From Pseudomonadota bacterium (GTDB lineage Bacteria; Myxococcota; UBA9042; PHBI01): a stretch of DNA of 9,593 nucleotides. A program made the translations under genes and the position numbers. Of the stretch, positions 1 to 7,092 are shown one piece after another; position 1 is the stretch's first letter; each line of letters begins with the position of its first letter. The stretch spans positions 1 through 9,593 of the forward strand of contig SYAK01000125.1 of NCBI GenBank assembly GCA_005788935.1, in the 5' to 3' direction. The notes beneath the pieces are model-generated. The model searched no databases, had not been told where the DNA came from, and saw only the letters and a program-made list of their open reading frames with translations.

Positions 1-1794
1 CACCCAGAGGGCGAAGCTCCGGACGCCGATGAAGACGATGTAGCCGACGAGGGCCTCGCGCGAGACCTGGGACGCGAGCGTGTGCAAAAGGAAGATGGCC
101 GTCCCGACGAGCAGGAAGGCCATCGCCTTCTTGAAGGTCAGGAGCCACGGCCCTGGCTTCGGCATGAAGCGGCGCCAGGCCGGGAAGCGGGCGAGGACGA
201 GGAACGGCGAGGCGAGCCCGAGCCCGACGGTCAGCATCAGCACCGTCAGCTCGAGCGGCGGCTGCGTGAAGGCGTACGTCATCGCTGGCCCGAGGAACGG
301 GGCCGTGCAGGGCGTCCCGAGCAGCACCGCGAAGATGCCGTAATTGAATGAGCTGACGTAGCCGTGTGAGCCCGCGACCGCCGCGTCGACGCGCTCGGCG
401 AAGGGCAGCGAGAGTTCGAAGACGCCGAAGAGCGAGAGCGCGAAGGCGAAGACGATGGCCGTGAACACCGCGACGAAGACCGGGTCCTGCATCTGGAAGG
501 CCCAGTTCGTGGCCTGCAGCGCGACGAGGATGGCCGAGAGCAACCCGAACGAGGCCAGCACGCCCGCTGTGTAGGCGAGGCCGTGTCGCCAGATGACCTT
601 GGGGTCCTCGCGTGACTGCTCGACGAGGCTCAGGATCTTGATGCTGAGCACGGGCAGGACGCACGGCATCGCATTCAGGATCAGCCCGCCGAGGAACGCG
701 AACAGAAGCGCCATCAGCAGCGACGAGACCGTCTCTTCCGGGCCCTCGCCACCGCCCGTGCCCGCGGCCGCACAGATGGCGGCTGTGTCAGCCTCGCCCG
801 AGACCCCGGCCGGTGGCTCCGCCGCCTTCGTCGTCGTGGGTGCTTGCGCGGGGACGGCGGCCGGGTCGGCGGGCGCACGCGGAACCGTGACCACCATGTC
901 GAAGGTCCGGAGCTGTCGGAGCGAGATGACGCGCAGGACGCCGTCGAGGCGGTCTGTCAGCGCGGTGGTCTCTGCGGTCGCCTCACCCGACAGGGTCAGC
1001 AGCAGGCTCCCGTCCGGCTCGCTCCGGGCGGTGACCCCGCGGACGATGAGCCCCTTCGAGGTGCGCGGGATGAAGCTCGCGGCGGCCTCTGCGAACGGGT
1101 AGAGCGTCTCGCCAGGCGGTCCCCGCACAGACAGTTTGAGTTCAAACTTTGTCCCGCTCTTGACGGGGGCGGTCGGCTCGGCAAGCGTCACCGACCAGCC
1201 GGACGGCAGCGCCACAGGGACAAGTACAGCAGAGGCCTCGAAGGCCGCGTGCTCGGGCCCCATCCGCTCGGCTGGGGGGACGTCCTTCAGCGGGAGCGTC
1301 AGGCCGAGCCGGACGCTGCCCTGGATGCAGTTCTCCTTGCAAGCGAGCCAGCGCGCCTTGGCCTCGAAGGCGAGCGGTGCGCCCTCGCCCGGTACGTTCC
1401 GGAAGTCCTCCGGGATCCGTGCCTCCACGACCGCGAGGACCTCGCCGTCGTAGCCGTAGCTGACACCCCCGACCTTGTCGACGAAGCGGGATGGCGCGGG
1501 CCATGCGACCTCGCTGAAGGTCACGCCGTTCGGGCCCTCGACCGTGACCTCGGTCGGCAGGCCCGTGTCACCCGGGTTCTGCCAGTAAAGATGCCACTCC
1601 GGCTCCGGACGGAACCTCAGCCCGAGCCGCACCGAGCTGCCAGGCGCCGCGGACGTGCTGTCGCCGAGAAAGGTGACCCGGGTCTTCGCCTTCGTGTCTT
1701 CGACCGGTGGCGGGCCCTGCTGGGCCAGCGCCTCGGGCGCGAAGACGGTCGTCGTCAGCAGCAGGCCGACCACGGCCGCGAGGTGTCTCGTCAT
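1..1794 (-). CDS. DsbD/ScsB-like thiol:disulfide interchange protein (partial, 3' end off window)
   Basis: This gene encodes an inner-membrane thiol:disulfide reductase of the DsbD/ScsB type, which in this family carries electrons from cytoplasmic thioredoxin to periplasmic thiol proteins. Its 598 visible residues begin with a signal peptide (about 1-25, ending near ALAQQ). A periplasmic DsbD-N-like domain follows, with WHLYWQNPGD at 67-76, a GVSYGYDGEV segment and the Cys pair C152/C156 in WLACKENC. A Pro/Ala/Thr-rich linker leads into a CcdA-like membrane domain from about residue 355. That domain has the two family cysteines, C378 in MPCVLP and C496 in GTPCTAPFLGP, and about seven hydrophobic segments. 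The C-terminal thioredoxin-like domain expected in full-length members would lie beyond position 1. The ATG at 1794 is supported by GAGGAG at 1803-1808, eight bases upstream. The gene starts 32 bp after the PP2C stop on the same strand, so the two are probably co-transcribed. The family is clear; the choice between DsbD and ScsB is not. Confidence 0.93.
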   Translation of the reverse strand, partial: MTRHLAAVVGLLLTTTVFAPEALAQQGPPPVEDTKAKTRVTFLGDSTSAAPGSSVRLGLRFRPEPEWHLYWQNPGDTGLPTEVTVEGPNGVTFSEVAWPAPSRFVDKVGGVSYGYDGEVLAVVEARIPEDFRNVPGEGAPLAFEAKARWLACKENCIQGSVRLGLTLPLKDVPPAERMGPEHAAFEASAVLVPVALPSGWSVTLAEPTAPVKSGTKFELKLSVRGPPGETLYPFAEAAASFIPRTSKGLIVRGVTARSEPDGSLLLTLSGEATAETTALTDRLDGVLRVISLRQLRTFDMVVTVPRAPADPAAVPAQAPTTTKAAEPPAGVSGEADTAAICAAAGTGGGEGPEETVSSLLMALLFAFLGGLILNAMPCVLPVLSIKILSLVEQSREDPKVIWRHGLAYTAGVLASFGLLSAILVALQATNWAFQMQDPVFVAVFTAIVFAFALSLFGVFELSLPFAERVDAAVAGSHGYVSSFNYGIFAVLLGTPCTAPFLGPAMTYAFTQPPLELTVLMLTVGLGLASPFLVLARFPAWRRFMPKPGPWLLTFKKAMAFLLVGTAIFLLHTLASQVSREALVGYIVFIGVRSFALWV

Positions 1795-1826
1795 CGCTCT
1801 CTCTCCTCTATCGCGGGCGCTGCGCG

Positions 1827-3152
1827 TCAGCGCTTGCGTCCCTGTACCGTGTCCGCGAGCAGCCCGATGGTCTCTGTCATCGACGCGAGCTCGCGACCGA
1901 GCTGCTCGAGGTGACGCTCGGCGAGCTGCGTCCCGAGCTGCGGACTCTCCGCGAGCAGGTCACGAAAGTCGCTGCGGCGCAGGATGGCGCACACGCTCGG
2001 CTCGACCGCGATGAGGTCGTGATGCGGCGCGTAGGGGGCGTCACTCCGCACCCCGAGGGCGAGGGCCGCGGCCGAGTCGCCAGGGGCGAATTCGCGCAGG
2101 ACCGCGTTCGGCTCGTTCGGTCGGGTCTCCACGAGCCGCCCCGCCGCAACCGTGACCAGGCCAGTCGCGGCCGTGCCCGCGCGCAGCACATGCGCCCCCG
2201 CCGCGAACTCCAGCATCGCGACGCGTGGCGACAGCGCCATCCACTGGGCGTCCGTCAGCCCTTCGAACAGCGGAGCGCGGCGGATGGCGCGCTCGAGGTC
2301 TTCCGGGCCGAGTGCCTGCGCCGCCCCTTCGACGTCCACGATGATGAAGGACGCATTGTCGGGGGCTCCAGCCTCGAGGACGCGCTTGGCGAGTGCCTCG
2401 GCGGCATCTTCGGCGTCCGGTTCGGCCAGGATGGCCTCGATCGTCGTGTCTGCGAGGACGCGTGTCAGGCCGTTCGTGCACAGCAGGAATCGGTCCCCCG
2501 GAGCGGCTCGCAGCTCGGCGTGCTCGATGTCGAGGACGGGCGTCACGCCGATCGACTGGGCGAGGGTCTTGCGGAACGGGGACATCTCGAACTCGGTCCG
2601 GGAGATCGTCCCGCTGCGCAGCTGGACGGCCGCCACCGTCTGGTCTGACGTCAGGCAGCGCAGCTTTCCGCGACGCAGCAGCCACGCGCGGCAGTCTCCG
2701 ACGTGGGCGACGTGCAGGGCCTGGCCGTCAAACGTCGCCGCGAGCAGACTGGCCGCGACCGCGCGGCGGGTCGGGTCTCCCTCGAGCTGGCGGTTCACCG
2801 CGAAGACGGCTTCATTGGCCGCCTCGAAGCAGCGTGTGAGGGCGCGCTCGACGGCGACCCGCTCGGAGGCCCCAGGGTGGGCGGCGGCCTGAGCGAGCAG
2901 TGGGGTCAGCTCGGGCGAGCGCTCCTTCAGGCAGGTGAGCGTCACCCGCGCCGCCTCGGGGCCGCCCTTGCCGTCGGCGATCGCGAAGAGCGGGACGCGA
3001 TTGAGCGCCAGCATGCCGTCGTCATTCGTCTGCCGGTCGCGCCCGATCTCGGACCGTGTCAACGCCCGCGTCAGACGGAGCGGGCTTGGCGCGAGGGCGC
3101 TGGCAGGGCGCGCTTGGGAGGCGGTGGGGCGCGGAGGAGGCTGGGGGATCAT
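1827..3152 (-). CDS. PP2C-family protein phosphatase with C-terminal cNMP-binding-like domain
   Basis: This predicted cytoplasmic protein of 441 residues resembles metal-dependent Ser/Thr phosphatases that oppose bacterial Ser/Thr kinases. After a Pro/Ala-rich start (about 2-30) the PP2C fold covers about 32-275: RQTNDDG (D45), ADGKGG (D60), HVGDCRAWLL, then LLCTNGL and APDNAS (D265). The LLCTNGL motif normally reads SDG, and the metal-binding Asp is Asn227 here, so activity may be altered. Residues about 294-403 resemble a cyclic-nucleotide-binding beta-roll (PLFEGLTDAQW near its start, FAPGDSAA later). The phosphate-binding cassette is degenerate, with no clear Glu-Arg pair, so nucleotide binding is doubtful. 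A short helix ends in a basic QGRKR. ATG at 3152 was chosen; an in-frame TTG at 3188 would add 12 residues. Neither has a convincing Shine-Dalgarno sequence. The gene precedes the reductase gene and is divergent from the 840-residue gene. No membrane segment is seen. Confidence 0.88.
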   Translation of the reverse strand: MIPQPPPRPTASQARPASALAPSPLRLTRALTRSEIGRDRQTNDDGMLALNRVPLFAIADGKGGPEAARVTLTCLKERSPELTPLLAQAAAHPGASERVAVERALTRCFEAANEAVFAVNRQLEGDPTRRAVAASLLAATFDGQALHVAHVGDCRAWLLRRGKLRCLTSDQTVAAVQLRSGTISRTEFEMSPFRKTLAQSIGVTPVLDIEHAELRAAPGDRFLLCTNGLTRVLADTTIEAILAEPDAEDAAEALAKRVLEAGAPDNASFIIVDVEGAAQALGPEDLERAIRRAPLFEGLTDAQWMALSPRVAMLEFAAGAHVLRAGTAATGLVTVAAGRLVETRPNEPNAVLREFAPGDSAAALALGVRSDAPYAPHHDLIAVEPSVCAILRRSDFRDLLAESPQLGTQLAERHLEQLGRELASMTETIGLLADTVQGRKR

Positions 3153-3262
3153 GAGCGAGACCGTAGCCTGCCCGGGGCTGTGCGGCAAGGACGGCGCGGC
3201 CGCGCGCCCCGCGAAGCCCGTCCGAGGCTTTCCCGCTCGACAGGGGACGCGGGAGACATCGA

Positions 3263-3310
3263 TGAAACGTTATGTTTCGTGTGTTTCAGGCATTGAAACA
3301 AAATGTTTCA
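3263..3310. promoter_or_regulatory. Cluster of five TGAAAC/GTTTCA half-sites (probable operator)
   Basis: Five half-sites begin at 3263 (TGAAAC), 3274 (GTTTC), 3283 (GTTTCA), 3294 (TGAAAC) and 3305 (GTTTCA). The steps are 11, 9, 11 and 11 bp, close to one helical turn each. Neighbouring pairs form inverted repeats: GAAAC-N5-GTTTC at 3264-3278, TGTTTCA-N5-TGAAACA at 3282-3300, and TGAAACA-N3-TGTTTCA at 3294-3310. This is the form expected for a dimeric regulator binding cooperatively. The half-site resembles that reported for TetR-family PsrA regulators (GAAAC/GTTTC), but the spacing differs and no regulator gene lies in the window. Its place between two divergent genes suggests it could control both. 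Confidence 0.6.
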
Positions 3311-3313
3311 GGG

Positions 3314-3336
3314 TCGCCGCGAGGGGACCGCGGCGA
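3314..3336. repeat. Perfect 8-bp inverted repeat next to the operator cluster
   Basis: TCGCCGCG at 3314-3321 and CGCGGCGA at 3329-3336 are exact reverse complements separated by seven bases. In the transcript of the plus-strand gene this could fold into a stable GC hairpin in the 5' leader. No U-tract follows, so it is not an ordinary intrinsic terminator. Confidence 0.45.
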
Positions 3337-3432
3337 GGGGCGCGAGCGTGGGGCGACAACCCGCGACAGCCCGTGGTCGGGGTTTACAGGCTCGCAGCCC
3401 TCGTCGATGCTGCCCGCCAGACGCCGTCTGCC

Positions 3433-3438
3433 GAGGAG
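3433..3438 (+). promoter_or_regulatory. Ribosome binding site that fixes the start of the 840-residue gene
   Basis: GAGGAG lies seven bases before the ATG at 3446. The reading frame is open upstream to 3272, but that extension runs through the operator-like cluster and encodes an arginine-rich stretch without domain character. The ribosome binding site therefore favours the start at 3446. Confidence 0.75.
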
Positions 3439-3445
3439 AGCCGCC

Positions 3446-5968
3446 ATGGACTGGAAGATCACCGCCACACGCCGCCGGACCGTCGAGTGCCGCGAGGACA
3501 GCGCGCCAGCGTTCGAGGGCGCCATCCGCGAGGCCCTGTGCGACCCGTGGGATTACCTCTCGCTCCACGTCGAAGGCCCCGACTCCGTCGCGCTCGACCG
3601 GGCCCTCGACGACCTGCGCGCAGAGACCCCGGTGCGCATCAACCGGGCCGCGCCGTTCGTCGCATCGCCGCGGGACAACGAACCCCACGCGCCCCACGCG
3701 CCAGACCTCCATCACATCGTGCGCGCCGCGTCCCTCGCCTTCGCCTACGGCGGTGCGCCCGCCCGCGAGCTGCAGGTCATCCTCGCCCGCCACGCCGAGC
3801 GCTACCCCAGCCCCGACGAGGCGCGTCGCGTGGACGCAGCCGTCCGCGAAGGCCGCTCCCAGGGCGCCCTGCGCATCGAACTCCATCAGGCGATCGAGCG
3901 CCAGGGGGTCGACGCCCCGATCGTCGAGGACCTGCTGCGGCGCGCCATCCGCCGATACCCGCGCGCCCGAGGCAGCTTCCAGAACATCGTCGACCGCGCA
4001 CGTCGTGCCGCCGGGCAGGCCATTCTCGGGCCGACGATTCACGACCACCGCGTCTGGACGCTGCCGCCGAGCGATGTCTGGCATCTCTTCATCGATGAGA
4101 CGGGGGCCCACTTCGACGCCACACCGAGCGGCGGAGCCATCTGGGGCGTCCTCGTGGCGGACGGTCTCCTGTCGCGGATGGCCCGGCCCCCCGAGGACTT
4201 TCACGCCGTCGAGGAGACGGGGGACGACATCGATCGCGTCGTCGCGGACCTCCTCGCCCATCGCGTCGGACTCGTCGGTGTCGAGGCGGCCGGCTTCGCG
4301 CCGATCTCCGACCCCTCCCGGCGCTGGCTCGCTGGTATCACCGACCTCCTCGACTGGGTGCTGCGCCTTCTCCCGCTGGCTTCCGACGGGGGCTTGACGA
4401 CCCTGCACGTCACCGTCGAGCAGCGCGGGCCGCACGCCGATGGCGAGGTCTGGGAGGCCCTCCCGACGGCCCTCCTCGCCCAGCTGTCGCGCTACCACCC
4501 CGAGCGCGCCGACGCCATTGACCTTCCGCCGATCCGCGTCAGCCGCAAACACGCCTGCGGGGCGTGGGTCGACGCCATCGCCCACGCGGGGGGCGGCAGC
4601 GGACGTGAGGCTCGCGACCGGCGCGAGTTGCTCGAGTTGAACCGCTTCATCATCGGCGCGGGCGGGCTCGAGCTGCGACGCCTCTTCGATCACGGTCTCG
4701 GTCGCGGGACCCTCTCCATCCCGACCTGGCGGGCCTGTCTCGCCGTCCAGGACGCATCGCGCACACAGCACGTGGTCCACAGCCTGCTCGAGCGCCTCGC
4801 GACGCGCGCCCGGGAGGCCCCCGACCTCTGGGAGCAGCTGCTCGACGCGACGCTCGCCGCGTTGCACCAGGGTCAGCTTGGTCTCCATCAACTCGGCCTC
4901 GAGGTCGCCTGGCTCGAGCGCGCGCGCCCCGACGGTTCGACCCTGCGCCCGGTCGCACGCCTCGCGTGGTCGCTCGCCCGCCTCGCGATGCAGAACCGCC
5001 ACGGACAGCTCGGGGACGACGCCACGTTCGAAACGATCGCGGCGCTCTCGGATCGCCTCGTCGATGAGGTCCCCCAACTCGCTGCGCTCGCTGACCTGCA
5101 CGTCGCGGTGACGCACACGAACCGCTTCGACTTCGCGCGGGCCGAGGCGACGCTCGCCCCGTGGCTCGCGCGTCCCGAGGGGATTGGCGGGCGCGCGGTT
5201 CACGCCCGCATCCGTTCGAGTCTTGGGCAACACGCGGCCTTCCGACGCGATTTTGCGCGTTCTGATGCGTATTTTACGGCAGCGATTGCCGCTTTTTCAG
5301 CCCTCTCCGACCCGCGCGAGGCCGCTCAGGAGCTCTCCCGCACCCGCCTCTACCGGGCTGTCGCCGCGATGGATGACCCCGCCTGCTCCGACGAGAACGC
5401 CCTCGAACGCCTGCTCGAGGCCCTCGAAGCCCCGACCCGCGACCTGGCCGACCCGACGACGGTCCACCACCTCGCCTCGCTCGCCGCGACGAACATCACG
5501 ACGGGTTCATCCCCGTGGCGGGCCCATGTACTGCTCCGTTTCATGGCGAGCCACCGCCCCCGGGCCGCCTCCCTGCGCGCGACACTCGCGCCAGCCCTCG
5601 TACGCCTCGAACCACCCGATGGCCGCCCGGGCTTTCCGTGGCCCCTCATCTGGCTCTATCGCGCGCTCATCCTGCGACGGAGCGGTGCCGAGGCCGCCGC
5701 CATCATGCGGGCCGCACGCTTCGCGCGGGAGGGGCTCACGACCGGCGAGGGTCCGACGCTCGCGTTCATCGAGTGGACGGTCGAGGCGGCCCTGCTCGCG
5801 CCAGGCGACCGCACCGCGCACCGCGACGCGGCCGAGGCGATGGACGAGCTGAAGGCCGCCTTGCCAGCCATCTCCCGGCCGATCTCCCAGTTGCGCGCAT
5901 GGCTTCTGCGCGCCGGCGAGGACCCTCAGTCCCTGCTCGAGGCTGTCCTGCCCTTCAACTTCCGCTGA
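3446..5968 (+). CDS. Large protein of unknown function: possible DUF3800/RNase H-like core with TPR-like C-terminal half
   Basis: I do not recognise a named family over the full 840 residues. Residues 1-75 form a small N-terminal region starting MDWKITATRR, and about 88-190 look all-helical. Residues about 210-385 contain VWHLFIDETG (D217, E218) followed by a GGAIWGVLV strand, then LHVTVEQRG (E325) and WVDAIAHAGG (D376). This order of acidic residues resembles DUF3800 proteins, which have an RNase H-like fold, so a metal-dependent nuclease-like function is possible but unproven. From about 440 to the end the protein is helical, with TPR-like repeats near 551-575 and 587-620, which suggests protein binding. 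No signal peptide or membrane segment is seen. The gene is divergent from the PP2C gene, preceded by the half-site cluster, and convergent with the peptidase gene 24 bp away. Codons 602-619 are unusually rich in A/T at the third position. The CDS itself is secure; the function is not. Confidence 0.85.
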   Translation: MDWKITATRRRTVECREDSAPAFEGAIREALCDPWDYLSLHVEGPDSVALDRALDDLRAETPVRINRAAPFVASPRDNEPHAPHAPDLHHIVRAASLAFAYGGAPARELQVILARHAERYPSPDEARRVDAAVREGRSQGALRIELHQAIERQGVDAPIVEDLLRRAIRRYPRARGSFQNIVDRARRAAGQAILGPTIHDHRVWTLPPSDVWHLFIDETGAHFDATPSGGAIWGVLVADGLLSRMARPPEDFHAVEETGDDIDRVVADLLAHRVGLVGVEAAGFAPISDPSRRWLAGITDLLDWVLRLLPLASDGGLTTLHVTVEQRGPHADGEVWEALPTALLAQLSRYHPERADAIDLPPIRVSRKHACGAWVDAIAHAGGGSGREARDRRELLELNRFIIGAGGLELRRLFDHGLGRGTLSIPTWRACLAVQDASRTQHVVHSLLERLATRAREAPDLWEQLLDATLAALHQGQLGLHQLGLEVAWLERARPDGSTLRPVARLAWSLARLAMQNRHGQLGDDATFETIAALSDRLVDEVPQLAALADLHVAVTHTNRFDFARAEATLAPWLARPEGIGGRAVHARIRSSLGQHAAFRRDFARSDAYFTAAIAAFSALSDPREAAQELSRTRLYRAVAAMDDPACSDENALERLLEALEAPTRDLADPTTVHHLASLAATNITTGSSPWRAHVLLRFMASHRPRAASLRATLAPALVRLEPPDGRPGFPWPLIWLYRALILRRSGAEAAAIMRAARFAREGLTTGEGPTLAFIEWTVEAALLAPGDRTAHRDAAEAMDELKAALPAISRPISQLRAWLLRAGEDPQSLLEAVLPFNFR

Positions 5969-5992
5969 GCCGACGCGGACGCGCGCGCCTCC

Positions 5993-6907
5993 TCAGGGGG
6001 TGTCTTCGCAGCCGTCGCCGTCGCACGCGAGGGCGGGGCCGTCTCCGTCGGGGGCGTCCTCGCAGGTCTCCGCATCGCTCGGGCAGGACGTGTCCTCGAC
6101 TCCCCCGTCGGCCTGCGCAACGGGTGCTCGCACGCCCCGGAGCAGCCGCTGCATCAGCGCGTCGGCCTCCCGCTGGTAGCGCGCACGGACGCCAAGCCGG
6201 GTGGCCTCGGAGGTCCGGCAGCGAACGGCGGTCGGGCCGATGCCGAGCAGTCGCCCGGGGTCGAGGCGCTGGCCGTCGGGGTGGTCGATCTCGAGGTGCA
6301 GGTGGGGTGGGTCTCGCTGCACCGCGGTCCCGCCCATGAGGCCGATCTCCTCGCCCGCCCGCACGACGCTGCCGACCTTCAGGCCGGGATGGACGGCAGC
6401 GAGGTGCATGTAGGTCAGCGTGTAGCCCTTGAGCGGGCCCGAGAGCCCCTCGAGCGCGATGACCGCGCCGCTGCGGTGGCTGCCGTAATTGCGTGTGAAG
6501 AAATGTACAGTGCCGTAGCCGGGGACCTCGCCCCGCACGGGCAGGTCGCGATGGCCTCGGAGCACCGTCTCTCCGCTCTCGAGCGGGGCCCCGTAGCGAG
6601 CGGGGTCCTCGGTGGGGAGCCCGATGCGGACCACACGGGCGTGCCCCATCGCGCGCACGGGCGTGCCCAGTCCGTCGTGGGGGCCGACGCCCCCGATGTC
6701 GATGGCCCGATGCGACCCGCGACGGGTGCACGGCGTCCAGCCGCGCATCAGGTTGCCGAGCGGGTAGGGGAGGGCGACCCCGTTCGGGAGGAAGAGGGCG
6801 ACGTGACGCTGGTCGGGTGTCGGCTGGACCGGCTCCGCGCGCACGGCCCCATCTGCGATGCGCAGGGACAGGACGGTCAGGACGAGTGCGAGGGGGACGC
6901 GAGTCAA
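5993..6907 (-). CDS. Secreted M23 (LytM-type) metallopeptidase with Asp/Cys-rich tail
   Basis: This 304-residue protein is probably exported and cleaves peptide cross-links of peptidoglycan, as M23 endopeptidases do. A signal peptide covers about 1-24 (hydrophobic PLALVLTVLSL, cleavage near AVRA). The M23 domain shows the expected zinc and catalytic motifs: H66 and D70 in RGSHRAID, H168 in YMHL, and H202/H204 in HLHLEI, with the GEEIGLMGGT turn before the last. All ligands are present, so the enzyme should be active. The last 40 residues hold C275, C282, C295 and C300 among many Asp and Gly (DGDG twice), possibly a calcium-binding or disulfide-linked tail. TTG at 6907 is the likely start: an in-frame TGA lies four codons upstream and the next residues form the signal peptide. 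The ribosome binding site is weak. The gene is convergent with the 840-residue gene and divergent from the lipoprotein gene. Confidence 0.9.
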   Translation of the reverse strand: MTRVPLALVLTVLSLRIADGAVRAEPVQPTPDQRHVALFLPNGVALPYPLGNLMRGWTPCTRRGSHRAIDIGGVGPHDGLGTPVRAMGHARVVRIGLPTEDPARYGAPLESGETVLRGHRDLPVRGEVPGYGTVHFFTRNYGSHRSGAVIALEGLSGPLKGYTLTYMHLAAVHPGLKVGSVVRAGEEIGLMGGTAVQRDPPHLHLEIDHPDGQRLDPGRLLGIGPTAVRCRTSEATRLGVRARYQREADALMQRLLRGVRAPVAQADGGVEDTSCPSDAETCEDAPDGDGPALACDGDGCEDTP

Positions 6908-7059
6908 CGCGCGCTCTGGTCAGGGCGTTCCATCGGGTCAGACTACCGCAGCCGCTCCGAGGGGGCTAGCGGCCATCGGGCGGGTTCGGGTCCCCATGCC
7001 AACACCTGTCCGGTTCTGCGACATTCCCAGGCGCGCTGGAGACAAAGGCGAGACCTCTC

Positions 7060-7092
7060 GATGACGTGGCGATGACGTGGCGTTGACGTGGA
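7060..7092 (+). repeat. Three tandem 11-bp repeats with core TGACGTGG
   Basis: GATGACGTGGC occurs at 7060-7070 and again at 7071-7081, followed by the variant GTTGACGTGGA at 7082-7092. The 11-bp period places each copy on the same face of the DNA, as in direct-repeat sites for activators. The third copy overlaps the proposed -35 element. Confidence 0.7.

Larger units (their letters stand above)
3153..3445. promoter_or_regulatory. Divergent intergenic region with operator-like cluster
   Basis: This 293-bp region separates the divergent PP2C and 840-residue genes. It holds an AT-rich island at about 3258-3310 with repeated TGAAAC/GTTTCA half-sites, followed by a GC-rich perfect inverted repeat. 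Both promoters probably lie here, but no confident -35/-10 pair was found on either strand. From 3337 to 3430 nothing stands out beyond GC-rich sequence. Confidence 0.6.

Noticed and set aside
844..2648. Plus-strand open frames opposite the reductase and PP2C genes
   Set aside because: They are Arg/Ala/Gly-rich shadows; the minus-strand frames contain clear DsbD and PP2C motifs.
3263..3310. Half-sites read as a CRISPR fragment or as ECF sigma -35 boxes (TGAAAC)
   Set aside because: The units are only 5-7 bp at about 11-bp steps in both orientations, unlike CRISPR repeats. No suitable -10 such as CGTA lies 16 bp from any TGAAAC copy I checked on either strand.
3272..3445. Upstream extension of the 840-residue protein by 58 residues
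   Set aside because: It would place the half-site cluster and hairpin inside the coding region, is arginine-rich without domain character, and lacks a ribosome binding site, unlike the ATG at 3446.
3308..5233. Long minus-strand open frame (641 codons) opposite the 840-residue gene
   Set aside because: It has no motif or domain, and the plus-strand frame has a good ribosome binding site, protein-like composition and an RNase H-like motif order.
6904..6933. Nine-codon open frame (MERPDQSAR) whose TGA overlaps the TTG start of the peptidase gene
   Set aside because: The overlap could allow translational coupling, but there is no ribosome binding site before its ATG and such short frames arise easily by chance.
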